A stretch of DNA of 64,000 nucleotides. Source: Streptomyces marincola (GTDB lineage Bacteria; Actinomycetota; Actinomycetes; Streptomycetales; Streptomycetaceae). The stretch covers positions 5,758,001 to 5,822,000 of the forward strand of contig NZ_CP084541.1 of the NCBI RefSeq assembly GCF_020410765.1, given 5' to 3'. How positions within the stretch are numbered: position 1 is the first letter of the stretch; every line of letters begins with the position of its first letter. The notes under the pieces were generated by a model. The model was not told the DNA's origin and made no database searches. It saw only the letters and a list, made by a program, of their open reading frames with translations. A program made the translations under genes and the position numbers. This document shows positions 24,888 through 33,503 of this stretch, piece by piece.

Positions 24888-25166
24888 TCACCCTCGCGCG
24901 AGCCGGTCGCGGACCCGGCCGATCAGATCGAAGGCCGGTGAGCTCACACGGTACAACGCCGGAACGCGCCTCGCCCGGCCGTTCCACCAGTGGCCCGAGC
25001 AGGCCGATGACCCCGTCCGCCGGGACGCCGGGCGGCCATCCGTAGAAGTCGTGACTGCCGACCGTCCACGTGCGGCCGTAGTCGGGGCCGAAGGTTCCGC
25101 GGCGACCGCGCGGCTGCCCGTCAGGCAGGGCCGGTACCACGGGCGTTCGGCCGGGGCGGGCGACAT
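24888..25166 (-). pseudogene. Disrupted ORF with two apparent frameshifts
   Basis: Third-position GC bias changes frame twice here. From ATG 25166 the coding-like frame reads MSPAPAERPWYRPCLTG; it then shifts to one reading FGPDYGRTWTVGSHDFYGW and GVPADGVIGLLGPLVE; it then returns to the first frame for LYRVSSPAFDLIGRVRDRL and a stop at 24888, 10 bp before the MFS start. The two shifts compensate, suggesting an ancestral protein of about 90-95 residues. The family is not recognised. Bases 25167-25349, up to the monophosphatase stop, hold no gene I can support. Confidence 0.4.
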
Positions 25167-25349
25167 GGCGCGGCGGGCACGCGTGGCGAGTGGCCGATTG
25201 CTCACCGTTGACGCGGTGGCGGTGCCGAGCAGGACGGAGCGCGAGGGCAAGCGTTTCATCCCTGTGTCCACGGAGAAATTACGCGCGAGTCATCGCCGGG
25301 CGTCCGAACGCGCCGCGCGAGCGCCCCGCCCCGGCGCCGCGCGGCCGGG

Positions 25350-26165
25350 TCAGGCGCCGGCGAGCAGCGCGCGCACGCGCTCCGCCGTGGCCGCGTCGCG
25401 TGCCGCCGTGAACGGCAGGGCGTTGCCTCCCGCGAGGCGAAACGGTTCGCCCGTCAGCGTGGCGACCGCCCCGCCCGCCTCCGCCACCAGGAGCATCCCG
25501 GCGGCGTGGTCCCACGCGAGTTCCCACGTGAACGCGAGCGCGTCCACGTCACCACGGGCGATCCCCAGGTACTCCAGGCCCGCCGCGCCGCACGGCCGCG
25601 GCGCCACGCCCGGCACGCGCAGCCCGGTCAGGGACTGCTTCTGGCGCGCCGAGGTGTAGTCGGGGTGGGAGTGGGCCACGTCGAGCGGCCGGCCGGGCTC
25701 GGGTGAACCGGCCGCGAGCCGCCGGCCGTTGAGCCACGCGCCGGCACCGCGCCGGGCGAACGCCAGCAGGTCGAGCGCGGGCGCGAACGTCCAGGAGGCG
25801 AGCACCTCGCCCCGGTGCGCCAGCGCGACCAGCGTGCAGAACCCGGTCTCCCCCCGGACGAACTGGCGCGTGCCGTCGACGGGGTCGACCACCCACACCG
25901 GCGCGTCCCCCGCCAGCAGCGCGTAGCCGGCCGGGTCCGCGTGCACGCTCTCCTCGCCCACCAGAACGGAACCGGGCAGCAGCGCGCACAGCTCGGCCGC
26001 CAGCATCCGCTCCGCGTTCCGGTCGGCGTCGGTCACCAGGTCGTGCGGCCCGGCCTTCACGGACACCTCGTGCTCCGCCAGCTTCCGCCAGCGCGGCATG
26101 ATCTCGGCGGCGGCGGCCGAACGCACGGCCTCCTCGACCTGCCGGGCCAGCTGTTCTTCGATCAC
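25350..26165 (-). CDS. Inositol monophosphatase family phosphatase
   Basis: A 271-residue protein of the Mg-dependent, Li-sensitive phosphatase family: GPHDLVTDADRNAERML, VLVGEES (metal-binding Glu), WVVDPVDGTRQFVRG (metal-binding DxxDGT) and WELAWDHAAGMLLVAEAGG (WDxAAG). Actinobacterial members act on inositol-phosphate, histidinol-phosphate or adenosine bisphosphate; sequence alone does not decide. GTG 26165 follows GAGGAAG. It is divergent from the alkylation-repair gene pair. Confidence 0.9.
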   Translation of the reverse strand: MIEEQLARQVEEAVRSAAAAEIMPRWRKLAEHEVSVKAGPHDLVTDADRNAERMLAAELCALLPGSVLVGEESVHADPAGYALLAGDAPVWVVDPVDGTRQFVRGETGFCTLVALAHRGEVLASWTFAPALDLLAFARRGAGAWLNGRRLAAGSPEPGRPLDVAHSHPDYTSARQKQSLTGLRVPGVAPRPCGAAGLEYLGIARGDVDALAFTWELAWDHAAGMLLVAEAGGAVATLTGEPFRLAGGNALPFTAARDAATAERVRALLAGA

Positions 26166-26308
26166 GTCTTCCTCACCTGTTCCTCACCTCTCCATCGAAG
26201 CACGAACGCCGCGGCGCGCCCTTCGGGGGGCGGGCCCGCTCGGTCCCCACCGCCGTGTCCGATTTCCGCCAGTGGCCGGGCTCGCCCCCCGGCACACTGG
26301 GGGGCGTG

Positions 26309-27784
26309 ATGGACGATGACAGCAGGTACGAGGCGGTGCGCAGCCGTGACGAGCGCTTCGACGGGGTGTTCTTCACAGCCGTCCTGACCACCGGCATCTA
26401 CTGCCGGCCGAGCTGCCCCGCGACCACGCCGAAGCGGCAGAACGTCCGTTTCCACCCCTCGGCCGCCGCGGCCCAGGCGGCGGGGTTCCGCGCCTGCCGC
26501 CGGTGCCGCCCCGACACGGTGCCGGGTTCCGCCGAGTGGAACGCGCGGGCCGACGCGGTCGCCCGCGCGATGCGCCTGATCGCCGACGGCGTCGTGGACC
26601 GCGAGGGCGTCGCGGGACTCGCCCGCCGCCTGGGCTACAGCGCCCGCCAGGTGCAGCGCCAGCTCACCGAGGAGCTGGGCGCGGGACCGGTGGCCCTGGC
26701 CCGCGCCCAGCGCGCGCACACCGCGCGCGTCCTGCTCCAGACGACAGGCCTGCCGGTCACCGAGGTCGCGTTCGCGGCCGGCTTCTCCAGCGTCCGGCAG
26801 TTCAACGACACCGTGCGCACCGTGTACGCGAACACCCCGGGCGAGCTGCGCGCCGCCGTCCGCCGGGGCCCGGCGGCGACCGGCGGACCGGTCGCCGGTA
26901 TCCCGCTGCGGCTGGCCCACCGGGGGGAGTACGACGCGGCCCACGTCTTCGGCTTCCTCGAACGCCGCGCGGTCACCGGCGTCGAGGAGATGTCCGGCGT
27001 GCCCGGCCGCCGGACCTACCGGCGTTCGCTGGCGCTGCCGCACGGCACGGGCGTCGTGGAGGTCGACGAGGCGCCGGGCAGGCCGGGCGCGCACTGGCTG
27101 GAGTGCCGGCTGCGCCTGTCCGACCAGCGGGACCTGACGGCCGCCGTGCAGCGGGTGCGGCGGCTGTTCGACCTGGACGCCGATCCGTGGGCGGTCGCCG
27201 AGCGGCTGGGCGCCGATCCGCTGCTCGGCCCGCTGGTGGCCGCGCGCCCCGGCCTGCGCTCGCCCGGCGTGGCCGATCCCGAGGAACTGGCCGTGCGCGC
27301 CGTCCTCGGCCAGCAGGTCACGGTCGGCGCGGCGCGGGCCCTGGCCGGGACGCTCGTCGCGGCCTACGGCAAGCCGCTGCCCGCGCCCGACGGCGGGCTG
27401 ACCCACGTCTTCCCCGAGGCGGACGCGCTGGCCGGGGCCCCGCTGGCCGAGCTGGGCATGCCCGAGTCCCGGCGGACCGCCCTCCGCACCCTGTGCGCCG
27501 CCCTGGCCGACGGGACGGTCGTCCTCGATCCGGGCGCGGACCGGGCGGAGGCCGAGCGTTCGCTGCTCGCGCTGCGCGGCATCGGCCCCTGGACGGCCGG
27601 CTACATCCGCATGCGGGCGCTGGGCGACCCGGACGTCTTCCTGCCGGGCGACGCCGGCGTCCGGCACGGCCTGCGCCTGCTCGGCGCGGACGCCGCCGCG
27701 GCCGACGCGTGGCGGCCCTGGCGCAGCTACGCGCTGCACCACCTGTGGAACGCGACTGCCCCCGAGAACGAGGAGAACGCCTGA
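26309..27784 (+). CDS. Ada-AlkA fusion: methyl-sensing AraC regulator and DNA glycosylase
   Basis: A 491-residue protein with three parts. Residues about 1-75 are the Ada zinc/methyl-acceptor domain with GIYCRPSCPATTPKR and CRRCRPD (four Cys; the first is the methylphosphotriester acceptor). Residues about 85-185 are an AraC-type HTH (GLARRLGYSARQVQRQL, then VTEVAFAAGFSSVRQFNDT). Residues 200-490 are an AlkA-type 3-methyladenine glycosylase: AlkA N domain, AVLGQQVTVGAARAL, and a helix-hairpin-helix GPWTAGYIRMRAL with the catalytic Asp in the following GDPDVFLPGDAG. It senses methylated DNA backbone, activates transcription and excises alkylated bases. It overlaps ogt by 1 bp. Confidence 0.95.
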   Translation: MDDDSRYEAVRSRDERFDGVFFTAVLTTGIYCRPSCPATTPKRQNVRFHPSAAAAQAAGFRACRRCRPDTVPGSAEWNARADAVARAMRLIADGVVDREGVAGLARRLGYSARQVQRQLTEELGAGPVALARAQRAHTARVLLQTTGLPVTEVAFAAGFSSVRQFNDTVRTVYANTPGELRAAVRRGPAATGGPVAGIPLRLAHRGEYDAAHVFGFLERRAVTGVEEMSGVPGRRTYRRSLALPHGTGVVEVDEAPGRPGAHWLECRLRLSDQRDLTAAVQRVRRLFDLDADPWAVAERLGADPLLGPLVAARPGLRSPGVADPEELAVRAVLGQQVTVGAARALAGTLVAAYGKPLPAPDGGLTHVFPEADALAGAPLAELGMPESRRTALRTLCAALADGTVVLDPGADRAEAERSLLALRGIGPWTAGYIRMRALGDPDVFLPGDAGVRHGLRLLGADAAAADAWRPWRSYALHHLWNATAPENEENA

Positions 27785-28284
27785 TGCTGTACACGGTTCA
27801 CCCCAGTCCGCTGGGCGAGTTGCTGATCGCCGGCCCGCGCCCCGGCACCCTGGCCTCGGTGACCGTCCCGGGGCAGAAGGGCGGCGCCCGCGTCGGCCCC
27901 GACTGGCGCCGCGACGACGCCGCGTTCGCCGCAGCGGCCGAGGAGTTCGACGCGTACTTCGCCGGAGAGCTGACCGTCTTCGAGGCCGAACTGGCCCCGG
28001 CGGGAACGCCGTTCCGGCAGCGGGTGTGGGCGGCCCTGGACGGCATCGCCTACGGCTCGACCCTCACCTACGGCGAACTCGCGGCCCGGGCCGGCCTGTC
28101 CCCCCGTGCCGTGCGCGCGGTCGGCGGCGCCGTCGGCGCCAACCCGCTGTCCGTCATCCGCCCCTGCCACCGCGTCATCGGCGCGAGTGGCGCCCTCACC
28201 GGGTACGCCGGCGGCCTGGACCGCAAGCGCCACCTGCTCACGCTTGAGGGCGTCCTGCGTGCGGAGAGCGCGGTCCCGGCCTGA
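27784..28284 (+). CDS. ogt: Methylated-DNA-protein cysteine methyltransferase
   Basis: A 166-residue suicide repair protein that removes methyl groups from O6-methylguanine. The active site is VIRPCHRVIGASGALTGYAGG with the acceptor Cys in PCHR; GTPFRQRVWAALDGIAYG and TYGELAARAGLSPRAVRAVGGA are the HTH DNA-binding part. ATG 27784 shares one base with the ada-alkA stop (TGATG), so the two are translated together. Confidence 0.96.
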   Translation: MLYTVHPSPLGELLIAGPRPGTLASVTVPGQKGGARVGPDWRRDDAAFAAAAEEFDAYFAGELTVFEAELAPAGTPFRQRVWAALDGIAYGSTLTYGELAARAGLSPRAVRAVGGAVGANPLSVIRPCHRVIGASGALTGYAGGLDRKRHLLTLEGVLRAESAVPA

Positions 28285-28321
28285 CCCGGGGCGCGACCGG
28301 GAGGGTCCGCCCACACCCCCA

Positions 28322-28358
28322 GGACGGACCCGGTCCGTCCAACCGGCGGGGCCGCCGG
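28322..28358. terminator. Paired hairpins between ogt and the convergent reductase
   Basis: GGACGGACC-C-GGTCCGTCC (28322-28340) and CCGGCGG-GG-CCGCCGG (28343-28358) are adjacent perfect dyads in the 75-bp convergent gap. They probably terminate transcription in both directions. Confidence 0.6.
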
Positions 28359-28359
28359 G

Positions 28360-29004
28360 TCACTTGCGCCAGAACAGGTGGTGCGTCACCCCGCTCGGGC
28401 TGGGCACGACCTCGCGGTGGAACCGGTCGAGCAACTCGTCGGGGGACTGCCACAGCCGAAGGCCGGGCCCGAGCTCCACCGGCGAGACGACCACGTGCAG
28501 GGTGTCGACGAGGTCGGCGTCGAGGAACTCCCTGATGGTGGTGACCCCGCCCCCGAGCCGCACGTCCTTGCCCCGCGCCGCCTCCCTGGCCTGCTTGAGG
28601 ACTGCGGCCGGGTCGCCGCCGACGAAGTGGAACGTGGTGTCGGAGAGCGTGAACGAGGGCCGGCCGTGGTGGGTCATGACGAACACCGGCGTGCGGAACG
28701 GGGGTTCCTCACCCCACCAGCCGCGCCACTCGTGGTCGCGCCAGGGGCCGCGCTGCGGGCCGAACTTGTTGCGGCCCATGATCTCGGCGCCGATGCCGTG
28801 CGCGAAGTCCCGCGTGAAGTAGTCGTCCAGGCCCCGACTCCCGCCGGGGTCGGTGCGGTTGGGCCAGCTCGCCGTGGCGCCGGCCCAGGCGAACAGCTTC
28901 TCGGCCCCGTCGAGGCCGAACGGCCGCGCGAAGCTCTGGTCCGCACCGGCGGCGACTCCGTCCCGCGTGACATTGAAGTTCTGCACCCGCAGCAGCTGAG
29001 GCAT
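28360..29004 (-). CDS. Dihydrofolate reductase-like (RibD C-terminal) protein
   Basis: A 214-residue protein of the RibD C-terminal/DHFR-like group: MGRNKFGPQRGPW, TPVFVMTHHGRPSFTL, FVGGDPAAVLKQARE, and DVRLGGGVTTIREFLDADLVDTLHVVVSPVELG, where GGG binds NADPH. Members are stand-alone reductases of mostly unknown substrate. ATG 29004 follows AAAGGAG by 8 bp; the open frame further upstream is an artefact of high GC. Confidence 0.88.
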   Translation of the reverse strand: MPQLLRVQNFNVTRDGVAAGADQSFARPFGLDGAEKLFAWAGATASWPNRTDPGGSRGLDDYFTRDFAHGIGAEIMGRNKFGPQRGPWRDHEWRGWWGEEPPFRTPVFVMTHHGRPSFTLSDTTFHFVGGDPAAVLKQAREAARGKDVRLGGGVTTIREFLDADLVDTLHVVVSPVELGPGLRLWQSPDELLDRFHREVVPSPSGVTHHLFWRK

Positions 29005-29109
29005 GGGTGTGCTCCTTTGCAGTCGACAACGCCGGTAGGACTCGCCGGGTGGCGCGAACTCATCGCCGGTTCCGCGACCTTCCGGGCCCCGGCCTGTCCG
29101 TTGCCCAGT

Positions 29110-29136
29110 TCCTGCGGGTCCTGCGGGTCCTGCGGG
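29110..29136. repeat. Three tandem copies of TCCTGCGGG
   Basis: Three exact 9-bp units plus a diverged fourth (TCCGCCGGG) occur in the 227-bp gap between the reductase and the 498-residue protein. Nothing else is recognised in the gap. Confidence 0.7.
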
Positions 29137-29231
29137 TCCGCCGGGTCGGTGGTGCCGGTCGGGGCGCGGGAACGGTGCGGCGCGGCCGTCGGCGGAACTC
29201 CCGGACGCCGCAGGCGCGTTGCCCGATGGCC

Positions 29232-30728
29232 TCACTCCGGGAGCCGGGCGAGACCCGCGCGGCGCAGTTCGCTCGTGACCGCCCAGTGGTGCGCCGATGA
29301 CACCCTGAGCGCCGCGTCGAGCAGCAGCGGTACCACCGCGCGCGGCGCCGGGGCGGCGGCCCGCGCCGCCTCGGCCGCGGGCCGCGACCTGACCAGCGAC
29401 GTCAGCAGGGTGACCGCCTCGTTCGCCCGTCCTGCCGCGGCCAGTTCGCCCGCGATGACGCCCGCCTCGGCGGCGGGGCGCGCCGCGGCCTGCCGCAGCA
29501 ACTGCCCGCAGTCCTCCTCGCGGCCGGCGGCGGCGAGCGCCCGCGCCGCCGCCGCGAGCGGCGCGGGCGGCAGCGCCGCGGCCTCCCACAGCAGGGTGGT
29601 CACATCCGGGTGCATGCCGGTCCGCTCCAACTCGGCCAGGAGCACCGGCAGTCGTGCCGCAGGGCCGCCGGCCGCCTCGCTCAGCAGAACGTGCGCCGCC
29701 CCGCCGCGTCCGTCCGCGCGCAGCAGGCGCAGCCGTTCCGCGATGCCGAGGGCAGCCGCGGTCTCCTCCTCCGTCGGCCGCGCCGCGCCCTCCGCCTCGG
29801 GGGCCTCGTGGACGGCGCCGGCGAACCGCGAGCCGCCCGGCGCGGGGACCGGCGCCTGCCGCACCGCGTCCTCGGCGGGCGGCGGCGGCGCGGGCGCGGC
29901 GGCCGGCTCGTCGAGCCCGGCGAACCGCGCGCCGCGCGGGCGGCCCGGCCGCTTCCCGCCGTCGGCCCGCGTCCGGCCCCGCGTCCCGCCGCCTCCGGCG
30001 GTCCGCGCGCCGCCGTCCCCGCCGCCGCCGGCCGGCCACGGCCGGCCCGCCGCCCGGGCCCCGCCGGCCCGCGGCGCCGGGGGGCCGCCCGCCGCCCGAC
30101 CGCCGCCCCCCTCGCGCCCGGGCTCGTCCGTCCCGCCGCTGCCGCGGCTTCCGCCCCCCGAGTCGCCGGGGCGGCGCGCGGGGCCGGGCGGCTGCTCCGC
30201 GCCGGGGAGCACGTGCAGCCGGGAGCGCGCCTCCGCGCGCCTCGACCGCACCCGCTGCCGGTCGTCCCGCGCCCACAGGCGCGCGCCCGCGAGCCGTTCG
30301 GCCTCCGCCGTCCGCCCGGCCCGCCGCGCCGCGTCGAGCGCGAGCGACAACTGCCGTTCCCTATCCGCGAGTTCACGTTCCGCGCGGTCGAGCTCCGCGA
30401 GCCGTCCTGTCAGGGCCGCCCGGCTGCCAGGCAGCGCGTCCTGCGCGCGCACCGCCGCGCGGTACGCGGCCCGCAGGCGCAGACCGGCGCGTTCCGCGAC
30501 GGCCGCGCCCTGCCCGCCGGCCAGGTCCTGGAGCAGGTCGGCGAGGATGTCCCAGGGCGGGAGGTCCCTCCCGGCCAGCCAGTCCCCGATGTGGCCGCCC
30601 TCGCGCCGGGCGAAGGCCGCGTACCAGCCCGTGTCCGGAGCGAGAGCGTCGGTGAGCGCGCGCAACTCGGCCGCCAACGCCGCGAGCCGGGCCGCCATGT
30701 CCTGGTGAGCCGAAGGCACGTCCGCCAT
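29232..30728 (-). CDS. Large low-complexity hypothetical protein with helical ends
   Basis: A 498-residue protein. Residues 1-110 are a helical domain with GWYAAFARREGGHIGDWLAG and PPWDILADLLQDLAG. Residues 110-170 are a probable coiled coil (LAELDRAERELADRERQLSLA). About 175-320 is disordered, rich in Gly/Pro/Arg/Ala. Residues 320-498 are helical repeats of about 35 residues (LLRADGRGGAAHVLLSEAAG, LAAAGREEDCGQLLRQAA, LAAAGRANEAVTLLTSLV), reminiscent of PPR/TPR-like solenoids. Streptomyces genomes encode comparable proteins of unknown role, some labelled UL36-like. ATG 30728 has only a weak ribosome binding site. Confidence 0.72.
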   Translation of the reverse strand: MADVPSAHQDMAARLAALAAELRALTDALAPDTGWYAAFARREGGHIGDWLAGRDLPPWDILADLLQDLAGGQGAAVAERAGLRLRAAYRAAVRAQDALPGSRAALTGRLAELDRAERELADRERQLSLALDAARRAGRTAEAERLAGARLWARDDRQRVRSRRAEARSRLHVLPGAEQPPGPARRPGDSGGGSRGSGGTDEPGREGGGGRAAGGPPAPRAGGARAAGRPWPAGGGGDGGARTAGGGGTRGRTRADGGKRPGRPRGARFAGLDEPAAAPAPPPPAEDAVRQAPVPAPGGSRFAGAVHEAPEAEGAARPTEEETAAALGIAERLRLLRADGRGGAAHVLLSEAAGGPAARLPVLLAELERTGMHPDVTTLLWEAAALPPAPLAAAARALAAAGREEDCGQLLRQAAARPAAEAGVIAGELAAAGRANEAVTLLTSLVRSRPAAEAARAAAPAPRAVVPLLLDAALRVSSAHHWAVTSELRRAGLARLPE

Positions 30729-30858
30729 GGGCGTACTGAATCCAAGGCGTGTTACCAGTCGTGTTTCGGCGCGGTCACAGCCAGTTTTCGTATCCGTCCC
30801 ACGGCGTGCGGGCCGCGCGTCCCCGTGCGCCGTGCGCGCCCGGCGCGCGGCGGCCGCA

Positions 30859-32670
30859 TCACCGGCCCACGGCGTAACCTTGCATACCCCTCGGATTGGC
30901 CGCCGCCGACAGCACGCCCGTCTCCGGATCGCGCGCCACCGCGCACAGCCGCCCCTCCGACCACGGCCCCGCCACGTTCACGCGGTGGCCCCGCCGCCGC
31001 AGCTCCGCGACCGCCGCCTCGCCGATCCTTGACTCCACGGTCACCAGTCCCGGGGCGGCCTCGCGCGGGTAGAAGGAACCGGGGAAGGACTCCTGGTGCC
31101 AGTTCGGCGCGTCGATCGCGCCCTGGAGGTCGGGCCCGCCGCGCACGGCGGGCCGCAGCGCCGCCGCCAGGAAGAAGTGCAGCTGCCACTGGTCCTGCTG
31201 GTCGCCGCCCGGCGTGCCGAACGCGAGCACCGGTTCGCCGCCGCGCAGCGCGAGCGACGGGCTGAGCGTCGTGCGCGGGCGGCGTCCCGGCGTGAGGGAC
31301 GAGGGCAGGCCGGGGTCGAGCCACGTCATCTGGAGCCGCGTGCCGAGCGGGAAGCCCAGGCCGGGCACGACCGGGCTGGACTGGAGCCAGCCGCCGCTCG
31401 GGGTCGCGCTCACCATGTTGCCCCAGCGGTCCGCGACGTCCACGTGGCACGTGTCGCCGCGGGTCTCGCCGTTGTGCGCGACGGTCGGTTCGCCCGCCCC
31501 GGCCGCCGCCGGCCCGGCACCCGGCGGCGCGTCGAACGCGGCGCGCGCCCGGCGGGCCAGTTCCGGCGTGCGCCCGCCCGGCGCGCCCGGGCGGAACGCG
31601 GTGGACGCGGTGGGGCCGATGAGCGCGCGCCGCTCGGCGTTGTAGGCGGGGGACAGCAGGTCGGGCAGCGGAACGGGGGCCGCGTCCCCGTACCACGCCT
31701 CCCGGTCGGCCATGGCAAGCTTGCCCCCTTCGACGAGGGCGTGGACGTACTCGGGCGTGCCCAGGGCCGAGGCGTCGATCCCGTCGTCGAGCAGGGCGAG
31801 TTGCTGGAGCAGCACGGGGCCCTGGCTCCACGGGCCCGCCTTGCACACCGTCCAGCCGCGCCAGTCGTAGGTGACCGGCGCCTCGTAGCCCGCGGACCAG
31901 CCCGCGAGGTCGTCACCGGTCAGGACCCCGGCGTGGCGGCGCCCCGATGAGTCCATCGCGGGCCGCGCCGCGTGCGCCGCTATGGACTCGGCGATGAAGC
32001 CCTCCCGCCACACGCGCCGCGCGGCCTCGATGCGGGCCTCCCGGTCGCCGCCGGCCGCGCCCGCCTCCGCGAGCAGCCGGCGCCAGGTCGCCGCGAGCCA
32101 CGGGTTGCGCAGCAGCGCGCCGGGCGCGGGCGCCCGGCCGCCCGGCAGGTAGACCTCGGCCGAGCTGGTCCACTCCTCGGTGAACAGGTCGCGGACCGCC
32201 TCCACGGTGCGCCCCACGTTCTCCACGGCGGGGTGGCCGCGTTCCGCGTAGCCGATCGCGTGGTCGAGCACGTCCGCCAGGTCCAGCGTGCCGTGGTCGC
32301 GCAGCAGCGTCAGCCAGGCGTCGAACGCGCCCGGCACGACGGCGGCGAGCGGTCCCGTGCCCGGCACGAGGTCGAGCCCGAGGCCGGTGTAGTGCGCGGC
32401 CGTCGCGCCCATGGGCGCCGGGCCCTGCCCGCACAGCACGCGCACCTCGCCGCCCGCGGGGGCGAGGATGATCGGCACGTCGCCGGCCGGCCCGTTCAGG
32501 TGCGGCTCCACGACGTGCAGCACGAACCCCGCGGTCACGGCGGCGTCGAACGCGTTCCCGCCGCGTTCGAGCACCGACATGGCGGACTGGGACGCGAGCC
32601 AGTGCGTGCTCGACACCATGCCGAAGGTGCCCTGGAGCGTGGGCCGGGTGGTGAACATGCGGCGGAGCAT
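30859..32670 (-). CDS. Gamma-glutamyltransferase family protein (non-secreted type)
   Basis: A 603-residue Ntn-hydrolase. The N-terminal large-subunit region has SVLERGGNAFDAAVTAGFVLHVVEPHLNG. The self-cleavage/nucleophile Thr is in RGDTCHVDVADRWGNMVSAT, followed by the small subunit with PRTTLSPSLALRGGEPVLAFGTPGG. There is no signal peptide, unlike classical periplasmic enzymes; many actinobacterial relatives are cytoplasmic with uncertain substrates. The start is ATG 32670, or ATG 32658 (MFTTRPTLQG). The upstream gap to the divergent sirtuin gene is only 11 bp. Confidence 0.9.
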   Translation of the reverse strand: MLRRMFTTRPTLQGTFGMVSSTHWLASQSAMSVLERGGNAFDAAVTAGFVLHVVEPHLNGPAGDVPIILAPAGGEVRVLCGQGPAPMGATAAHYTGLGLDLVPGTGPLAAVVPGAFDAWLTLLRDHGTLDLADVLDHAIGYAERGHPAVENVGRTVEAVRDLFTEEWTSSAEVYLPGGRAPAPGALLRNPWLAATWRRLLAEAGAAGGDREARIEAARRVWREGFIAESIAAHAARPAMDSSGRRHAGVLTGDDLAGWSAGYEAPVTYDWRGWTVCKAGPWSQGPVLLQQLALLDDGIDASALGTPEYVHALVEGGKLAMADREAWYGDAAPVPLPDLLSPAYNAERRALIGPTASTAFRPGAPGGRTPELARRARAAFDAPPGAGPAAAGAGEPTVAHNGETRGDTCHVDVADRWGNMVSATPSGGWLQSSPVVPGLGFPLGTRLQMTWLDPGLPSSLTPGRRPRTTLSPSLALRGGEPVLAFGTPGGDQQDQWQLHFFLAAALRPAVRGGPDLQGAIDAPNWHQESFPGSFYPREAAPGLVTVESRIGEAAVAELRRRGHRVNVAGPWSEGRLCAVARDPETGVLSAAANPRGMQGYAVGR

Positions 32671-32684
32671 ACGCTTTTCGTATG
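32668..32684. promoter_or_regulatory. Palindrome containing both divergent start codons
   Basis: CATACG-CTTTT-CGTATG is a perfect 6-bp dyad whose outer ends are the ATG of the gamma-glutamyltransferase (minus strand) and the ATG of the sirtuin (plus strand). With 11 bp between the start codons, any promoter must lie within the opposite coding sequence or transcripts must be leaderless. Confidence 0.5.
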
Positions 32685-33503
32685 AGCAGTGACGAGGCCC
32701 CCCGGCGCCCCCTGGTCGCCCTTCTCAGCGGCGCCGGGATCTCCACGGACTCCGGCATTCCGGACTACCGGGGCCCGCGCGGCCTGTGGCGGCGCGACCC
32801 GGAGGCCGAGAAGCTGGTGACCTACGACTTCTACATGAACGACCCGGAGATCAGGCGCCGTTCCTGGTTGATGCGCGCCGAGAGCCCGGTGTTCCTGGCC
32901 CGGCCCAACGCGGCGCACGAGGCGGTGGCCCGCCTGGAGCGGTCCGGCGTTCCGGTGCGCGTGCTCACCCAGAACGTCGACGGGCTGCACCAGGCGGCCG
33001 GGATGCCCGCCCGCAAGGTGCTCGAACTGCACGGCAGCGCCCGGTCGGTGGTGTGCACCGCGTGCGCCGCCACGTCCCCGACCGAGGCCGTCCTCGCACG
33101 CGTGGCCGCGGGCGAGCCCGACCCGCCGTGCCGGGAGTGCGGCGGCATCCTCAAAACGGCCACCGTGATGTTCGGCCAGGCCCTCGACCCGGCGGTGCTG
33201 GCCGAGGCGACGGCCGTCGCGCGGGCCTGCGACGTGTTCATCGCGGTGGGCACCAGCCTCCAGGTGCATCCGGCCGCAGGGCTTGCCGGGCTCGCCGCGG
33301 ACCACGGCGCCCGCCTGATCGTCGTCAACGCCGAGCCGACGCCGTACGACGACCTGGCGGCCGACGTGGTGCGCGAGCCGATCGGCCGCGCCCTGCCCGC
33401 GCTGCTCGACGGGCTGGCGGCCGAGGCCGCCGGCGGTCGCGCGGGGCGGCGGGCCGCCGCGCCGGTCACCGAGCAGGGTCCGCGAGACGGCCGATCTCGC
33501 TGA
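32682..33503 (+). CDS. Sir2-family NAD-dependent protein deacylase
   Basis: A 273-residue sirtuin: ALLSGAGISTDSGIPDYRGP (NAD-binding loop), LTQNVDGLHQAAG, catalytic His in VLELHGSARSVVC, the four zinc Cys (VCTACA and CRECGG), and FIAVGTSLQVHPAAGL, VVNAEPTPYD. It removes acyl groups from protein lysines, making nicotinamide. The last 30 residues are an Arg/Ala-rich tail. Its 3' end overlaps the convergent nucleotidyltransferase gene by 38 bp. Confidence 0.94.
   Translation: MSSDEAPRRPLVALLSGAGISTDSGIPDYRGPRGLWRRDPEAEKLVTYDFYMNDPEIRRRSWLMRAESPVFLARPNAAHEAVARLERSGVPVRVLTQNVDGLHQAAGMPARKVLELHGSARSVVCTACAATSPTEAVLARVAAGEPDPPCRECGGILKTATVMFGQALDPAVLAEATAVARACDVFIAVGTSLQVHPAAGLAGLAADHGARLIVVNAEPTPYDDLAADVVREPIGRALPALLDGLAAEAAGGRAGRRAAAPVTEQGPRDGRSR

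Noticed and set aside
20157..24941. A 1594-codon open frame on the plus strand
   Set aside because: It is antisense to glycerate kinase, the FAD oxidoreductase and the MFS gene, is extremely Arg/Pro/Gly-rich and has no domain-like sequence; such shadow frames are expected at this GC content.
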